Source: Asterias amurensis
Lineage: Eukaryota; Echinodermata; Asteroidea; Forcipulatida; Asteriidae
Length of the DNA stretch: 64,000 bases
NCBI RefSeq assembly: GCF_032118995.1
Contig: NC_092661.1
Location: 9,734,494 to 9,798,493 of the forward strand
Direction of reading: 5' to 3'
Notes under the pieces: model-generated
Told to the model about the DNA's origin: nothing
Seen by the model: only the letters and a program-made list of their open reading frames with translations
Database searches by the model: none
Part shown: one piece after another, positions 21,377 through 33,179 of the stretch
Position numbering within the stretch: position 1 is the first letter of the stretch
Layout: each line of letters starts with the position of its first letter
Translations under genes and position numbers: made by a program

Positions 21377-21425
21377 CTCATAGGACTAGTCCTTATTAAG
21401 ACTATCGTTGTGAAACCAGCCCCTG

Positions 21426-22316
21426 GTTTTACTTTCCATTCCTCCCTAATTGGACTGACCATGTTTTCAATGTATAAAAGAACCACATTTCGCCTGTCTG
21501 ATTATTTACTTGAATAATTGTAAAGTAATATTTTAAAGTCCTTGTGAATAAATTACTTGATGAGATTTAAAAAAAAATATGTAAGTTTTGTCAATTTATT
21601 TAATGAAGTGTTTAGGTAATGTAATTTCTTCTAAAATGTTAGTCATATATCTCAATGGAATTTGTTTACAGTTGAAAGTTTACTAAACAAAACTCTCTGA
21701 GAGAAATTTGTTATTCTCTGCCGGCCAAATTCCACCCACTATTGTTAGGGACAGGCCTGGCATTTTATTGTAAGGGCAAGGCTATTTTCATTTTGTAAAG
21801 GGTATTTCATTGGAGAGTTTATAAGAAGGTTTTGAAGGGCACCAAGGCCAAGAGCAGGGCATTAGGATGTTGCTGTCTTACAGATTTACAGATTCACTGC
21901 ATCATTTCAAACATTATTATAGGCTTAGGTCAAGACACTAGCCAAGTCTTTCATTTCTATGATGACAAGAATTGCCTATTTCTTGGAAATCTGCTAATCT
22001 ATGAAAACTTCTTAAAATATTGAAAACTTCTGTTCAATTATTTAAATGTACGCATCCAACAACAAAACTCAACACAGAATTTGTTGACTGTAAAAGTTTG
22101 TTTACTCCGGGCAACTTTCACAAGACAGTTATGAAGACAAAAAGTCTGAAAAAGATCTGATTTCTCTTGGTTTCCTGATTTTATGATTTTTAAAAGTCGA
22201 TCGTTTAGCCCAATATATTCAAGCCACATGTGGCCGTTATTGTCTCAGGTGGTGAAAATGATAATCATGATGTATATTTATGGTATCTAAAATGCCCTAT
22301 GGTCACTGCACTGGTC
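21426..22316. other. Intergenic DNA downstream of PEX7, nothing recognised
   Basis: AT-rich sequence with small open frames of 60-odd codons and no known motif. Possible remnants of older repeats could not be assigned. Confidence 0.5.
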
Positions 22317-22568
22317 AAAAACCACCCAACCATTTTACTCACTGTGCCACCCTAAACCACCCAACCATTTTTACTCGCTACGCCGCCCTAAACCACCCGA
22401 CCATTATACTACTCACTGTGCCGCCCTAAACCACCCGACCATTATACTACTCACTGTGCCGCCCTAAACCACCCGACCATTTTTACCCACTAACCGCCCT
22501 AAACCACCCACCCATTTATTACTCACTGCATACACCACCCCAAACCACCCGACCCTAAACCGTCAGAC
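22317..22568 (+). repeat. C-rich tandem array, about 40-bp unit
   Basis: About six imperfect units of AAACCACCCGACCATT followed by ACTCACTGTGCCGCCCT. Strongly C-rich on the plus strand. Units vary slightly in length. Confidence 0.8.
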
Positions 22569-23224
22569 ATTTACTCAATTATTCATGTGATAGTGATACT
22601 CGCCAATTTGAACGGGGCTTTTAGCAGACTTGATGCTCTGTTACAACACTATTAAATTGTGAAAAGTTCGAAATGGCCTCGATTTTAACCATGTCACCTC
22701 AAACTTGAAATAATCAACTACATTGGTTGGATAAAACTCTTCTGGATCAGACCCGAAACGAGAACTTGATATTCAGAGTTCGTTCCTTCAAACCAGAAAG
22801 TTCATATAGGCCTACGTGTCAGACATGCTTAATTTAAAAAAAATCTAGTTGTCTCAAAGCAATAACTAATGACCCAACAGTTACAACTGAGCAAGTGTAG
22901 ACCTATTCGTTTGTTTTGCATCTGATGACTCGTTTGTTGTTTAATGTCCCCTTGAACTGTTTAAAAGGTGAGGCCTAATAGATCGTCTTTGCTTATAGTC
23001 ACTATGCCCCCAACTACACTTGTTGAAACAATATTCGTGCCAGACAGTGCATTTTTACCCTACATCTCTACTACTAGCTGCATACTAATGAGCGTTTCAT
23101 TTACCACGCGCCCTGTTCTATTTTTAAACGGGAGTTGTTTGCCCGCCGAGTATTCATGCACAGAGTTCAAAGGTGATTGTTTTTGTGGCACGAGTTTGTA
23201 GTCTGCTCAATGACGCCTGCTTCT

Positions 23225-23350
23225 TAGGCTCTGGACACGTCTGGTATTGTCAAAGGCCAGTATTCTGTGTTCAAAAATGTATGCATAACATACCTGTAAA
23301 AATTTTGGCTCAATGGCTGTCAAATTTGCAAGAGAATAACGAAAGTAAAC
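23225..23350 (+). mobile_element. TTAA MITE family 1, partial
   Basis: GGCTCTGGACACGTCTGG, GTCAAAGGCCAGTATTC, then AACATACCTGTAAAAATTTT. Only the first third of the family is present; a palindromic array follows. Confidence 0.55.
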
Positions 23351-23351
23351 A

Positions 23352-23550
23352 ATACCACGGTTTATAAACCATGTTTTTAAGATGCGTAAATTTTCATGGT
23401 TTATGAACTATGATTTGTAATGTTTATTGCATGTTCATGGTTTGTAAACCATAAACTTACACACAACAAATACTACTGGTATGTAAACCATAAAAAAAAG
23501 ATTTGGCAACACTTTCTATGGTTTTTATCTAATTGCTATAAACCATGGTA
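23352..23550. repeat. Palindromic cluster of GGTTTATAAACC motifs
   Basis: TACCACGGTTTATAAACC at the left and TATAAACCATGGTA at the right are inverted ends. Between them CATGGTTTRTRAAC and its complement recur about six times in both orientations. Probably a foldback element or a nested group. Confidence 0.65.
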
Positions 23551-24307
23551 AAAACATGTCAAACAATAGTTGACAGACGGCGCCCCATACTTCTTCACCA
23601 AAATATGAAAATTTGTCAAACTTTAAAACTACACATATGAAAACTACTGTGAATTTCCAATATTCATCAAGGCGACACCTTTTAAAATTATAAGGATAAC
23701 GGGAAATGAGATCATTTTCAATAAATCTACATGCAGACGGTATTATTTTGTGTCAAGATATGCAAATAGCAGAAATGACTGACAGCTCAGATGTGTCGTC
23801 ACAAAACACGCCCTTTCGGGATACAAAATGGCGATTTTGCAGTTCAACCAAAAGGTAAGGAGGAAATATTTTGACACAAAAGTCACATTAATCTGACCCA
23901 TACGACCTGGAAACCCGTGGAAATTAAACCTAGTGTCCTACCCAAACCTAAGCTCAGTTTTCCCGGTAAGTTGGCTTCAAAAGCCAAATAATTTCAACAT
24001 TTGTTGCACCTTCCCCTGGAGGCTTTGCTTTTTTGTGTGGATAAATGGCACATGCGGCATACATGTAGCCTTACGTGGTAAACACCTAGCCCCGTACTCA
24101 TTTTATAAACAATATAATAAACGGAAGCCTATAGTAATTATGAACAATGGTCGGGCTTAGCATGCTTTAGGCCTAAAGGTTTCCGTCAGTGTTGATCTTT
24201 TTCTTTGGTTTATATTAATTATATGGGGAGGGAGGAGCTACACAACTTGGAAAGTTCTTGGGGGATTCGATTTCGATGGATAGTGCCAAAGTAGACTTGG
24301 CGGTGTT

Positions 24308-24352
24308 GGCCCCACTTGCATGTGTGGCCAAGGCTACACAAGTGGGGCTAAA
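24308..24352. repeat. GGCCCCACTTG hairpin
   Basis: GCCCCACTTG and CAAGTGGGGC are separated by about 22 bases with a smaller GTGTGGCC / GGCTACAC pair, a compact inverted repeat. It lies between two AAAGTAGACT direct repeats. Confidence 0.5.
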
Positions 24353-24435
24353 GTAGACTCAGTTGAATACGTACCAAGTCACCAATTGGGGTGCTGTACT
24401 CCCCTTTTAAATATTGTTGATTTCTTTGTCATTCA

Positions 24436-24592
24436 ATAAGGTTTATCGCGATTCAGAAACGCAATGCATTGTGGGAAGGAATATGGGGCGGTTTCTATGC
24501 AGTTTCTACGACTCGCGCACGCAACGCCTATACTATTGTGTGGGTTCAACAGCGCCCTCTCTTGATATTTTGCTAATCGCGATAAACCTTAT
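24436..24592. mobile_element. MITE with ATAAGGTTTATCGCGATT ends
   Basis: An 18-base perfect inverted repeat at both ends, 157 bp overall. The interior has CGCAATGCATTGTGGGA and CAGCGCCCTCTCTTGA, motifs frequent in short marine-invertebrate MITEs. Confidence 0.75.
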
Positions 24593-24703
24593 CAAGGACT
24601 ACTGATGAGTCTAGCTTGTCACATAAAATGTTTTTGATTACTTCAAAATCCAGTCACAATTTCTCCCATTAGATTAGCTTCCTCGGAAGATCTCATTTAT
24701 TTC

Positions 24704-25108
24704 TTAAAGGCAGTGTATGGACACTTTTGGTAATTACTCAAAATAATTATTACCATAAAACCTTACTTGGTGTCAAGTAATTGGGAGAGGTTGATAGTAT
24801 AAAACATTGGGGGAAACGACTCCCTAGCCCTCTGAAGTAACATAGTTTTCGAGAAAGAAGTAAGTTTCCACAAATTTGATTTCGAGACCTCAGAATTAGA
24901 ATTTGAGGTCTCGAAGTCAAGCATCTGAAAGTACAAAACTTTGGTGACAAGTTTTTTTTTGTCTTCCTTTATTATCTCATAACTTCGACAACCATGCCAA
25001 TTGAGTTCAAATTTTCACAGGTTTGTTATTTTGTGCATAATTATGTTGAGATACACCAAGTGAGAAAACTGGTCTTTGACAATTACCAATAGTGTCCGGT
25101 GTCTTTAA
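24704..25108 (-). mobile_element. TTAA MITE family 1, full copy
   Basis: TTAAAGGCAGTGTATGGACA at the left, AGTGTCCGGTGTCTTTAA at the right, with the central GAGACCTC/GAGGTCTC hairpin. It ends 26 bases before the candidate acceptor-flanked exon at 25135 and is the last family copy before the repeat-poor region. Confidence 0.8.
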
Positions 25109-25342
25109 TCATTATCCATTTCATTCGCTTGCAGTGATCTCGACGAGCCTATATCAGAGAGTGTGAGATGGCAACTTCACCACACATGGATGTCACACTG
25201 GCCTCACCATTCTAATTGTCCTGTTGGATCTGAGACATCACCAAGTGTTACCTGAGCTTTCATCCAGATGAAAGTCGTACTGTGTAAATGTCACCAAAGA
25301 CTCTCCTAATATGACATCAATCTTCAACATGAATCTTAACAG

Positions 25343-26702
25343 GTGAGTTAAGAATCTAATGTGCATTTGTGGTTTTAAAACAGTACCTCTGATGGACGTA
25401 CCAATGGAAACACTATCCATAAAATACCAAATGAACCGATCTTTAACCATGAAGGAATGTCATTCGTTAATGTCAACAGGATTTTCAAATGAAAAATCTC
25501 CTTTTCCAATAAAAAATTCAAGCTCAGGTTTATGAACGTTGGCAGGCCCGATACTTCACTGAGGCAACATCAATTGCCTCCTTGCCCCCTGGTCATTGCC
25601 TTGGTGCCCTTGAAATGCTACAGTAGAAATGAACAATTTCAGCATAGAGTGCCCTTTACCAAGGAGAAAATGCCTTGGTGCCCTTGTCCTTTCAAAAGCA
25701 AAGATACAAGCCTGCGTTGGTGTTTGATGAAATTATTGAGAGCTGTCAAGTTTCCAAAGATCTTTGCCAGCGAGTAAAATACAAGTTATTCCATCCATAG
25801 TAAACTACATAGACAGGTTTAACACTGACAAGACTTGCTCTGAAACCAAGAAACTTTGTCGAGGTTGCATTTTTTTTATATTAGAATCAGAGGACCTGAG
25901 AGCAATTTTCTTCCCAAAATATAAGTGTAACAGTTAGGTTACAAAAGATAAGCAAACAGTGCGATGTAGTGATGTTGTGTCCACTCTTTGAATGGAGGGA
26001 AGAAGATTTGCTCCATATTATAATGTTTGTACAATTGTTGTCCAATAACCTGTTTATACCTTACAGCCAGCTTTCTGCCATCTCAGTAAGGGGTGAGTTT
26101 AAGATGTAGTCTGATAGAGGAAATAATCATGTTTAAATAATATGTTTTGATGGAGTTTTACTTGGTTCAGTTCAAGAGTAACATTAACCACATCAACTGT
26201 TGTTATGCTTGTAAAAAGAATAACAAACTTCCATTATCACAGTGTAGGTGACCCAAGTTGAGGTTGGTAATGCAAATTAATTTGTTTCACCCCAACAATC
26301 ACAGTTCATCACAAGAACAGAACTTTTATGTACATGTAGCATTCTAATAACATTAGTAGGTAACTTGATTAGTATCTTGAGGTACTACTTGAATTAAGGA
26401 TGGGTTCACATTTTGTTCTCACAGTTTATGTTCCGAACATAATTTAAGTGAATTATACTGATCAACAACAGTATTTTCCTACATTTATACGCCATGTCTT
26501 TCTCCAGTCTTAGACTGACAAATGAAACTCATCGTCAAAATTAACTTTGTCCCCCTCATTACAAGTCCCCCTCATTATGAAGTCCCCCTTATTATGAAAT
26601 GTGTTCCCTGTTATGTTGAATGTAATTCTAATTAGTTTCCAATTGCAAGTGTCAGCAGCTCTGCTATAAGGTCTAATTATCATTTTTTCTCGTTCATTTG
26701 TT
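25343..26702. other. Unique sequence at the start of the repeat-poor region
   Basis: No coding exon recognised. The 81-codon frame at 25532-25777 contains two TGCCTTGGTGCCCTTG repeats and no domain. A short TTACAG-bounded segment near 26060-26090 resembles a small exon but cannot be supported. Confidence 0.4.
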
Positions 26703-27571
26703 AATTCTACTTAACAAGAAGTATGACACCTCTGACTTCTTGGTCCAAATTTGTCAAACATTTATGAGCAAGGTCATGAGACATACAGTGGAAAAAGAAG
26801 CTCATTGGTTAATAGTAGGTCTTGGCATCCTCTTTTTCATCTAACTGTTCTACTTTACAAGAAGTATAATTATGCCTTGGTCTTGGTCAAAACATGTCAA
26901 ACATTTATGAGCAAGGTCATGAGACATGTACACTGGAAAATGAAGCTCATTGGCTCTAGCTCTCTTTAATCGATTTATATTCTACCTTGCAAGAAGTATA
27001 GTTACACCATGGTCTTCTTTGGTCCAAACATTAATATGTCATGAGATATACATTGTAGACTGACAGTCTTATAGTCTTATTGGTTATTTTGTCTTTGCAG
27101 TCTCTGTCTTTCATCTATTTGATCTACCTTACAAGAAGTATAATTACACCATGGTCTTCTTTGGTACAAACATTAATATGTCATGAGACATACGTACATT
27201 GTAGACTGACAAATGGAGCTCTTATAGAAGTCTTATTGGCTATTTGGTCGTGGCAGTCTCTGTCTTTCATCTATTTATTCTACCTTACAAGAAGTATAAT
27301 TACACCATGGTCTTCGTGGTCCAAATGTCAAACATTTATGAGCAAGGTCATGAACTATGATAAACTAAATGAAGCTCATTTTTATCTGTTATTAGGTCTT
27401 GGTTTTCTCTCATTCATTGATTCTACTTCACAAGAAGTACAATTACAACTTGGTCTTCTTGGTCCAAATTATGTCAAACATTAAATGAGCAATGTTATAA
27501 ACTAAATGACAAGGACATAAACTAAATGAAGCTCATAATGGTTATTAGGTTTTGGCACTCTCCTCCCTATT
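26703..27571 (+). repeat. Tandem array, six units of about 130-155 bp
   Basis: Each unit starts TTCTAC-TTACAAGAAGTAT and contains TTGGTCCAAA, CAAACATTTATGAGCAAGG, GAAGCTCATTGG and a pyrimidine-rich end. Units 3 and 4 share a private deletion and insertion, so they are a recent pair. A 134-codon open frame here is a by-product of the repetition. Preceded by a small array (26551-26605) of AGTCCCCCTCATTATGA. Confidence 0.8.
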
Positions 27572-27833
27572 CGATACAATTATTTCACATTAACACCTTC
27601 TGTTAGAACCTTCAGTTGGATTAATCTCATCTGTGGAACTTTGTCAGAATGAATTTGTCAAGTGGGAACATCAGTATTTTTACGAGGTGGCGAAGCCATC
27701 CAAAGTACTATAAAAAGTATTGAACATTCTTTAAGAAATTGATTGATGTCAAGCAAGTTGAGGAACCAAACCTGTAATGGTTCTAATTAGCACTAGATTT
27801 ACCAGTTTGCATTTTGTCTTTTTTGGTGTGCAC

Positions 27834-28460
27834 TATGCCTGGGCGAATTATTCGAATATCCGGTTAATGGCGAATAGGTTTTCCTATCCGTAACCACGAA
27901 TGCCTTTTTTTTCTTAACCAGATATCCGCATAGGGCGCGAATAGCTATTTATAAACCGGATAGTTTTGTAATTACAACCAAGTAACCGGATATTCTTTAA
28001 TATCCGAATATCCGCGGACGTCGGGCGACAACTGACATGAATGTTTTGTCTGAATCCTAATGAAACTTCTATTAAGACAGCATAATACAGCATAAATTAA
28101 GTATTTAACTATGCTCACCTCCGTGAAGAGTTAAAACAATGACATTTCTGACGTAATTTGTTCAAAGATTACAAAAGTTTTCCTTCACGTAGAGTCATCC
28201 ACGATCAAAAGAAAAAGCAATTAGATCCGGTCATTTTTATGAATGAACCGAGTGACACTGTCTAAAACTAATATCAATCCGCCCAGAAGATCTCATTCAC
28301 AAACGAACAGCGCCCTCTAGCGAAAAAAAAAAATATTTTTTTAAATATTTTTTTTTATAGCGCCCTCTAGCGGCGAAAAAACTATTCAAATATCCGGTTA
28401 ATTTCGGATTGTTGGCCAGCGGTATCCGAATAACAAAATTTCACTATTCGCCCAGCACTA
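27834..28460. mobile_element. Non-autonomous hAT-like element with 8-bp target duplication
   Basis: GTGTGCAC at 27826-27833 is repeated exactly at 28461-28468. The element ends are TATGCCTGGGCGAAT and (reverse complement) TAGTGCTGGGCGAAT. Subterminal TATCCGGTTAAT and CGAATATCC motifs recur in both orientations. An 8-bp duplication and CTGGGCG-type ends are hAT hallmarks. No transposase frame is present. Near 28309-28376 two AGCGCCCTCTAGCG copies flank an A/T run. Confidence 0.8.
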
Positions 28461-28579
28461 GTGTGCACGCAATTTCAACACTAATTGCCAAAATACTGAT
28501 TACTTTCCACTCATGGATGGTTGATTCCAGTTGTTACCATGGCAATGACAGTGCTTTGGTTAAAACTCTTACCTTCAAC

Positions 28580-28887
28580 CTACAACAGCTCCTTTGTTTC
28601 TAGCTTTCCTTCGTAAAAATCTGATAGAATGTTGAGGCACTACTCTTCAAACAACCTCAAACAGCTCCTTTGTTTCTATACTTTCTTTCTTATAAATCTG
28701 ATAGAATGTTGAGGCACTACTCTTCATTCAACCTCAAACAGCTCCTTTGTTTCTATACTTTCTTCCTTATAACTCAGTTAGAATGTTGAGGCACTACTCT
28801 TCATTCAACCACCAACAGCTCCTTTGTTTCAATACTTTCTTCCTTATAAATGTGGTAGAATGTTCAGGCACTGCTCTTCATTTAACT
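28580..28887 (+). repeat. Tandem array, four units of about 77 bp
   Basis: Each unit: CAACAGCTCCTTTGTTTC, then ACTTTCTTCCTTATAAAT, then TAGAATGTTGAGGCACTACT and CTTCATTCAACC. The last unit is the most diverged. It lies about 120 bases after the hAT-like element. Confidence 0.85.
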
Positions 28888-29487
28888 CACAACACCAACT
28901 GAAATTCTCTGCTTAACTAAATTATGATTCATTGTCTAAAAATTAGCAACACATTCCAACATCATGTATAATTTCCACCTCATAACCACCCATACTTAGA
29001 GTTGACATAACTATAGTTGTTTGTGATTTGTGGCTTTTTGTCGCCAAAAAAAGGTTTACAGCAAAAAACAAACATAAGACAATTAATTCAAAACTATGCC
29101 TGTAAATAATATATATTAAAAGTGGTACTCTAGCGTACATAAAACTTTCTTCATCTTAAAAAATTATCTACAAAATTACAAGATGTTTGCAAAAATATGT
29201 GCAAACCCCAGATCTTATTTCCCTTTTTTTATTAAACAATTGATTCCACGATTCAAACTGAGTTGTCTGGAGTTTCTAAGTAGTGTCAGTTTGACTTTGA
29301 GTTTCTTTCATGGATTTTGGACAAGATTTAGATCTTGCTCTTAGACTAAGACTTATATTACAATTTGCTGCAGAGTTGCCTCTGTTCTATCCCCATCAGT
29401 GACAAAAACAATTATTCGGCAGACGGATTTGTTTCTTCATAATTATTTCTCACATGTACACTCTCATTGTGTAAACATCTTGTTGTC

Positions 29488-29735
29488 TGGGCCCAATTTC
29501 ATAAAGCCTGTAAGCACAAAAACATTGCTTAGCATGAAATTTCTTCCTTGATAAAAACAGGATTACCAACCAAATTTCCACATGATTTTCAGGATAAGCA
29601 AACAACAGCTGAATACCAGTAGCAAGCAATGTGCAACAAATGAAAAATTGGTTGGTAATTCTGTTGTTAACAAGCAAGCAATTACATGTTAAGCAATTGT
29701 TTTTGTACTTACAGGCTTTATGAAATTGGGCCCTG
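29488..29735. mobile_element. GGGCCC foldback element
   Basis: GGGCCCAATTTCATAAAGCC at 29489 and its exact complement at the right end give a perfect inverted repeat of about 26 bases. Inside are paired AAAAACAGGATTACCAACCA and GGTTGGTAATTCTGTTG blocks. One of the few interspersed elements in the 25-56 kb region. Confidence 0.8.
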
Positions 29736-30156
29736 ATCAATCCGTGGTTATTCAGTCTAGCTGTGTTCCTGTATTGATTTTGAATTCATTGTGAGATAAT
29801 TAAAGGCTTGGTAATGTTTAGGAGATCATCAAAGAGAAAAACATCGTCCAAATATTATGGAATGAAATGCTGTTTGAAAAACTGAAAAATGTTTCACTGG
29901 TCCTTTTCACTTTTTGGCAAGAAAAAGGAACTGGAATTAAAAAATATGTACAAAAAGTATGTAAAAACACTCATTTGGCTTACCTGTTTACGTGTAGGAT
30001 TTATTTTTACAAAAATTAGAGGATTGGAGTAAGCACAATCCAAAGATTTACCATCCCTTTAATTTTGTTAAGTTTTTGGGGTGGGGTCGGGTGGATGGGA
30101 CAAAAGCCTGTTCTCTAGGTATGTACATTATGTTTGAACCAAACTCAGAAGTCAGA

Positions 30157-31855
30157 TTGGACTTGAATTCTTGTGGTGAGGATCGTGAGAATAATAAGTC
30201 TGAAACCAGACTGCAAATTGAAAAGTTAAGGAAAAAACACTAAAAACATTCACTCTTTTATTTGAGATGAATAAGTTTACCAAAAAACTTAAAATTTGAA
30301 TAAATGAACGATGAATATTCCTGAATGTCCATACAAAATAGAATCAATTTAGACTAAAATGAAATAGTATTGTCTTCGGACGAAGCCGAACCAATTAATG
30401 TAGTAAATTGAAATTAATAGATGAGCTTTGTGTTATATTATTCCTCTTCATTTCCCATGTACAGTATAAAATAATGACATAGATCATTAGTTTACTGTGT
30501 TGCTCAGGCTGTATTTTCTTCATCTCCTCTGGGAAATATTCCTGTATTTATTTCTTCACAACTTGTTCATCAAACTGTGCAAATAAAACACAAATAAGAT
30601 GACCTTCTTAATATTTGCTAAAAGAAAACTACACTTTTGGTTAACTTAAGTCTTGAAAGGTTAATTAAATTAAAGTTGTTGAAGTGAGACCACCATAGGT
30701 TGCAATATTAAGTATAACACATCTTCATGTCAGTGCTTCTTTATGGTAAAATAGACATGTTTTAATGCAATCAAGTGAATTATTCTAAAAGTTGGAGTTG
30801 GAGTCAACTTCAATGTTTAGGATAAACAGAATGGTGAACATTCTCCATGATTGCTAAATGCATCAAATGCATCAATCATGTTCTATTACAATTTTGATAT
30901 TTTATAGTAGTATCAATCATTACACAATGCTTCTGTCAGTGCTTCTTTATTGACCTAGTGGTCATAGACATGTTCAAATAAACATCAGATCACTGCAATC
31001 AAATAAATTATTCTAAAAGTTGGAGTTGGAGTCAACTTCAATGTTTAGGATAAGTAGAATGGTGAACTTTATTGATGATTGTGAAATACATCAACCTTGA
31101 TCTCAGTCATGTTCTATAACAATTTAACATATATTAACCAAAAGTGTATGTTTTCCGTTTAATGCTTCTTCATGGCATGTTCAGTATTGTGTATGGGGGA
31201 AAATGTACAACGATTGAAAAAATAACGTTTTAGTTTCCGACTACTCTACAAACGATTCAGTGTTGAGTTTGATCAGCTGTGGTTTGGTTCAAAGGACCAT
31301 TTTTTACTGCAGTTATGAAATGAGTTTTACTATTGAGAAGTTTTTTCAAGAGATATAGAAACCATAAATTGTCATGAGCTGAAACGTTTGTAGATGTGCA
31401 ATAAGCAGCTTAAGAATCTTCAATGTACCTGATGTGTATTTGCAGTATATATCAATCATGAACAGAGTATATTATTTCTTTAACAGGGTTGTGACTCATT
31501 GATTGTAAATAGTCATGTACCATCACTCAACAAATGGCATGGTATAAAATGGACTTTTATTTTGAGGCAACTTTCTTAAAGGTCAGAGTGCTCCTTTGAA
31601 TCATGTGAAATAGTTAAAATCATAAGGGAACAGAAACAAAACCCAGTAAGAGTGAGTTGACTAAAGTAAGATATTAAGAGCTGTCAATAACTGGACTTAG
31701 ATTCTTGCGACGGTGGTCGTGAGATTAGTGAGTCCGACTTATGACTGCAATTAGAAAACATCAAAAAGGAGATCATTATTGAAAATGGTTCGGACTGGAC
31801 TTGGATTCTTATGGCGATGGCCGTAAGAGTAGTGAGTTCAAATCCTGACTGCTGT
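30157..31855 (+). repeat. Degenerate duplications
   Basis: Two related sets. GGACTTGAATTCTTGTGGTG and two later versions (about 31692 and 31797) each end in a GTGAGATTAGTGAGTCC-like block that slightly recalls a B box. Separately, TTCTAAAAGTTGGAGTTGGA at about 30783 recurs at about 31012 within a roughly 229-bp duplication. No coding frame. Confidence 0.6.
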
Positions 31856-33179
31856 AATCGACATGAAAGGATGCCTTGAGCACAAAGTCATATTTACCAT
31901 TGCCATGATCACTTCTCTCCAACTAAAATAATAAATTAATAACTCTGTCAGAACTGGCTTTTGTCTGTTCCTGGTATCATTAGAGTGGATCTGTGAAAGA
32001 TTGTTTCTTAAAGATCCATAAAGAACATTAAAAGTTTCTTGGAAAATGAAGGTTGAAAGAGTAGTTTCAGTGAAGACTTTTAAGAAGACTTATTGCACAC
32101 AATGTCAAATTTGTCCTATGGTGGGGCGGGGTAGGGCGGGGGAGGTCAGGTACTAGTTCAATCCATGTATGTGAACAAAATAATATGAAATGGTATTTTG
32201 AAGAAGTTTCCACCTTACAGTACATGCCATGAAATGCTAAATAGTAATAATTATGAATCAAATTTAAAAGTAAAACAAAAACAATTTTTTTATGGGGCAA
32301 GAACAAATCTTGCAAGTTAAACAAAGTATCATACATTAGTAAAACCATATGAGTTCTCTTGATAACAGCAGTCAATGTAAAAAAAAATTAATTTAATTTT
32401 TTCAAATAATTTGTTTATGAGCAGCTGTGGGGTTAACATTCTTAGCATCTTTTCAGTTGTTAGAACTACAAAGGAGAAAAACAAATTATTGTAAACACTT
32501 AAATTTAATCACCTACTCTGTAGTTCCAACAATCAACTGAGATGAAAAAGATAATTTGTGTGAATGAACAGTGAAACCCACAGCTGATTCTTAAACCATT
32601 ATTTTAGTGCTATCCTGGTCACATGCTGCTTTAGGGACTTTGTAAGGGTAGCGGGTAGCAGGAGCTACTTCAGGATTGACACTCCTGCCCACGCAATGTT
32701 ACAGGTCCACTTTCCCTCGGTGGTTCCACCTGGTTGGGCCCTACCCGGGGTTACGGGTCGTTTGCGGTAACAACAATAAGAACTGAGCAGAGAAAACATT
32801 TAGCTTTTGGAATGATGTATAATGGACCATCCTTCAAATGAGATATTCAGAGACATGAAGACCTAGAACAAAGTTACCACTGTCTGCTTCAACTACCCCA
32901 AGAGATATGCATTCAAATGAGAAAGCGAACATTGCCTTCAGAACAAGTGAGGTTCTGAGGAAGAATTGTTCGGTTTAACTAAAGGAAGAGATTGACAAAC
33001 CCAGAGAAGACTTCCAACATAGAGTGTTACAGTATTGAGGACATACTGACACCCAGGACCCAGTCATTACAAGACGCTTGAAACCAATGGAGGATTAATG
33101 TATCCATTGCTAATAGTGTATTGATGACATCAAGATCCTTACGACCTGTTCATCAATCCTGCTCCCAATGCAGACACTC

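Larger units (their letters stand above)
23706..25342 (+). other. Candidate 5' exons of a plus-strand spliced transcript (89-codon spliced ORF or lncRNA)
   Basis: A promoter-like stretch with a CAAAATGGCG motif (23825-23834) is followed by a consensus donor, AAAG|GTAAGG, at 23854/23855. A pyrimidine-rich acceptor (TTCGCTTGCAG) opens an exon at 25135, which ends at a strong donor, AACAG|GTGAGT, at 25342/25343. A frame open from Met 23706 (also Met 23760 and 23775) crosses the junction in phase and stops at 25253-25255, giving 89 codons. The stop lies about 87 nt before the next donor, so a coding mRNA would be a nonsense-mediated-decay candidate; a non-coding RNA is equally possible. A TTAA MITE fills the end of the intron. 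No protein family is recognised. An alternative short start at 23828 gives nine codons and then stops at once in exon 2. Confidence 0.25.

Noticed and set aside
27080..27484. 134-codon open frame
   Set aside because: It spans the 130-155 bp tandem array, so length and repetition arise from the array; no splice or start context and no domain.
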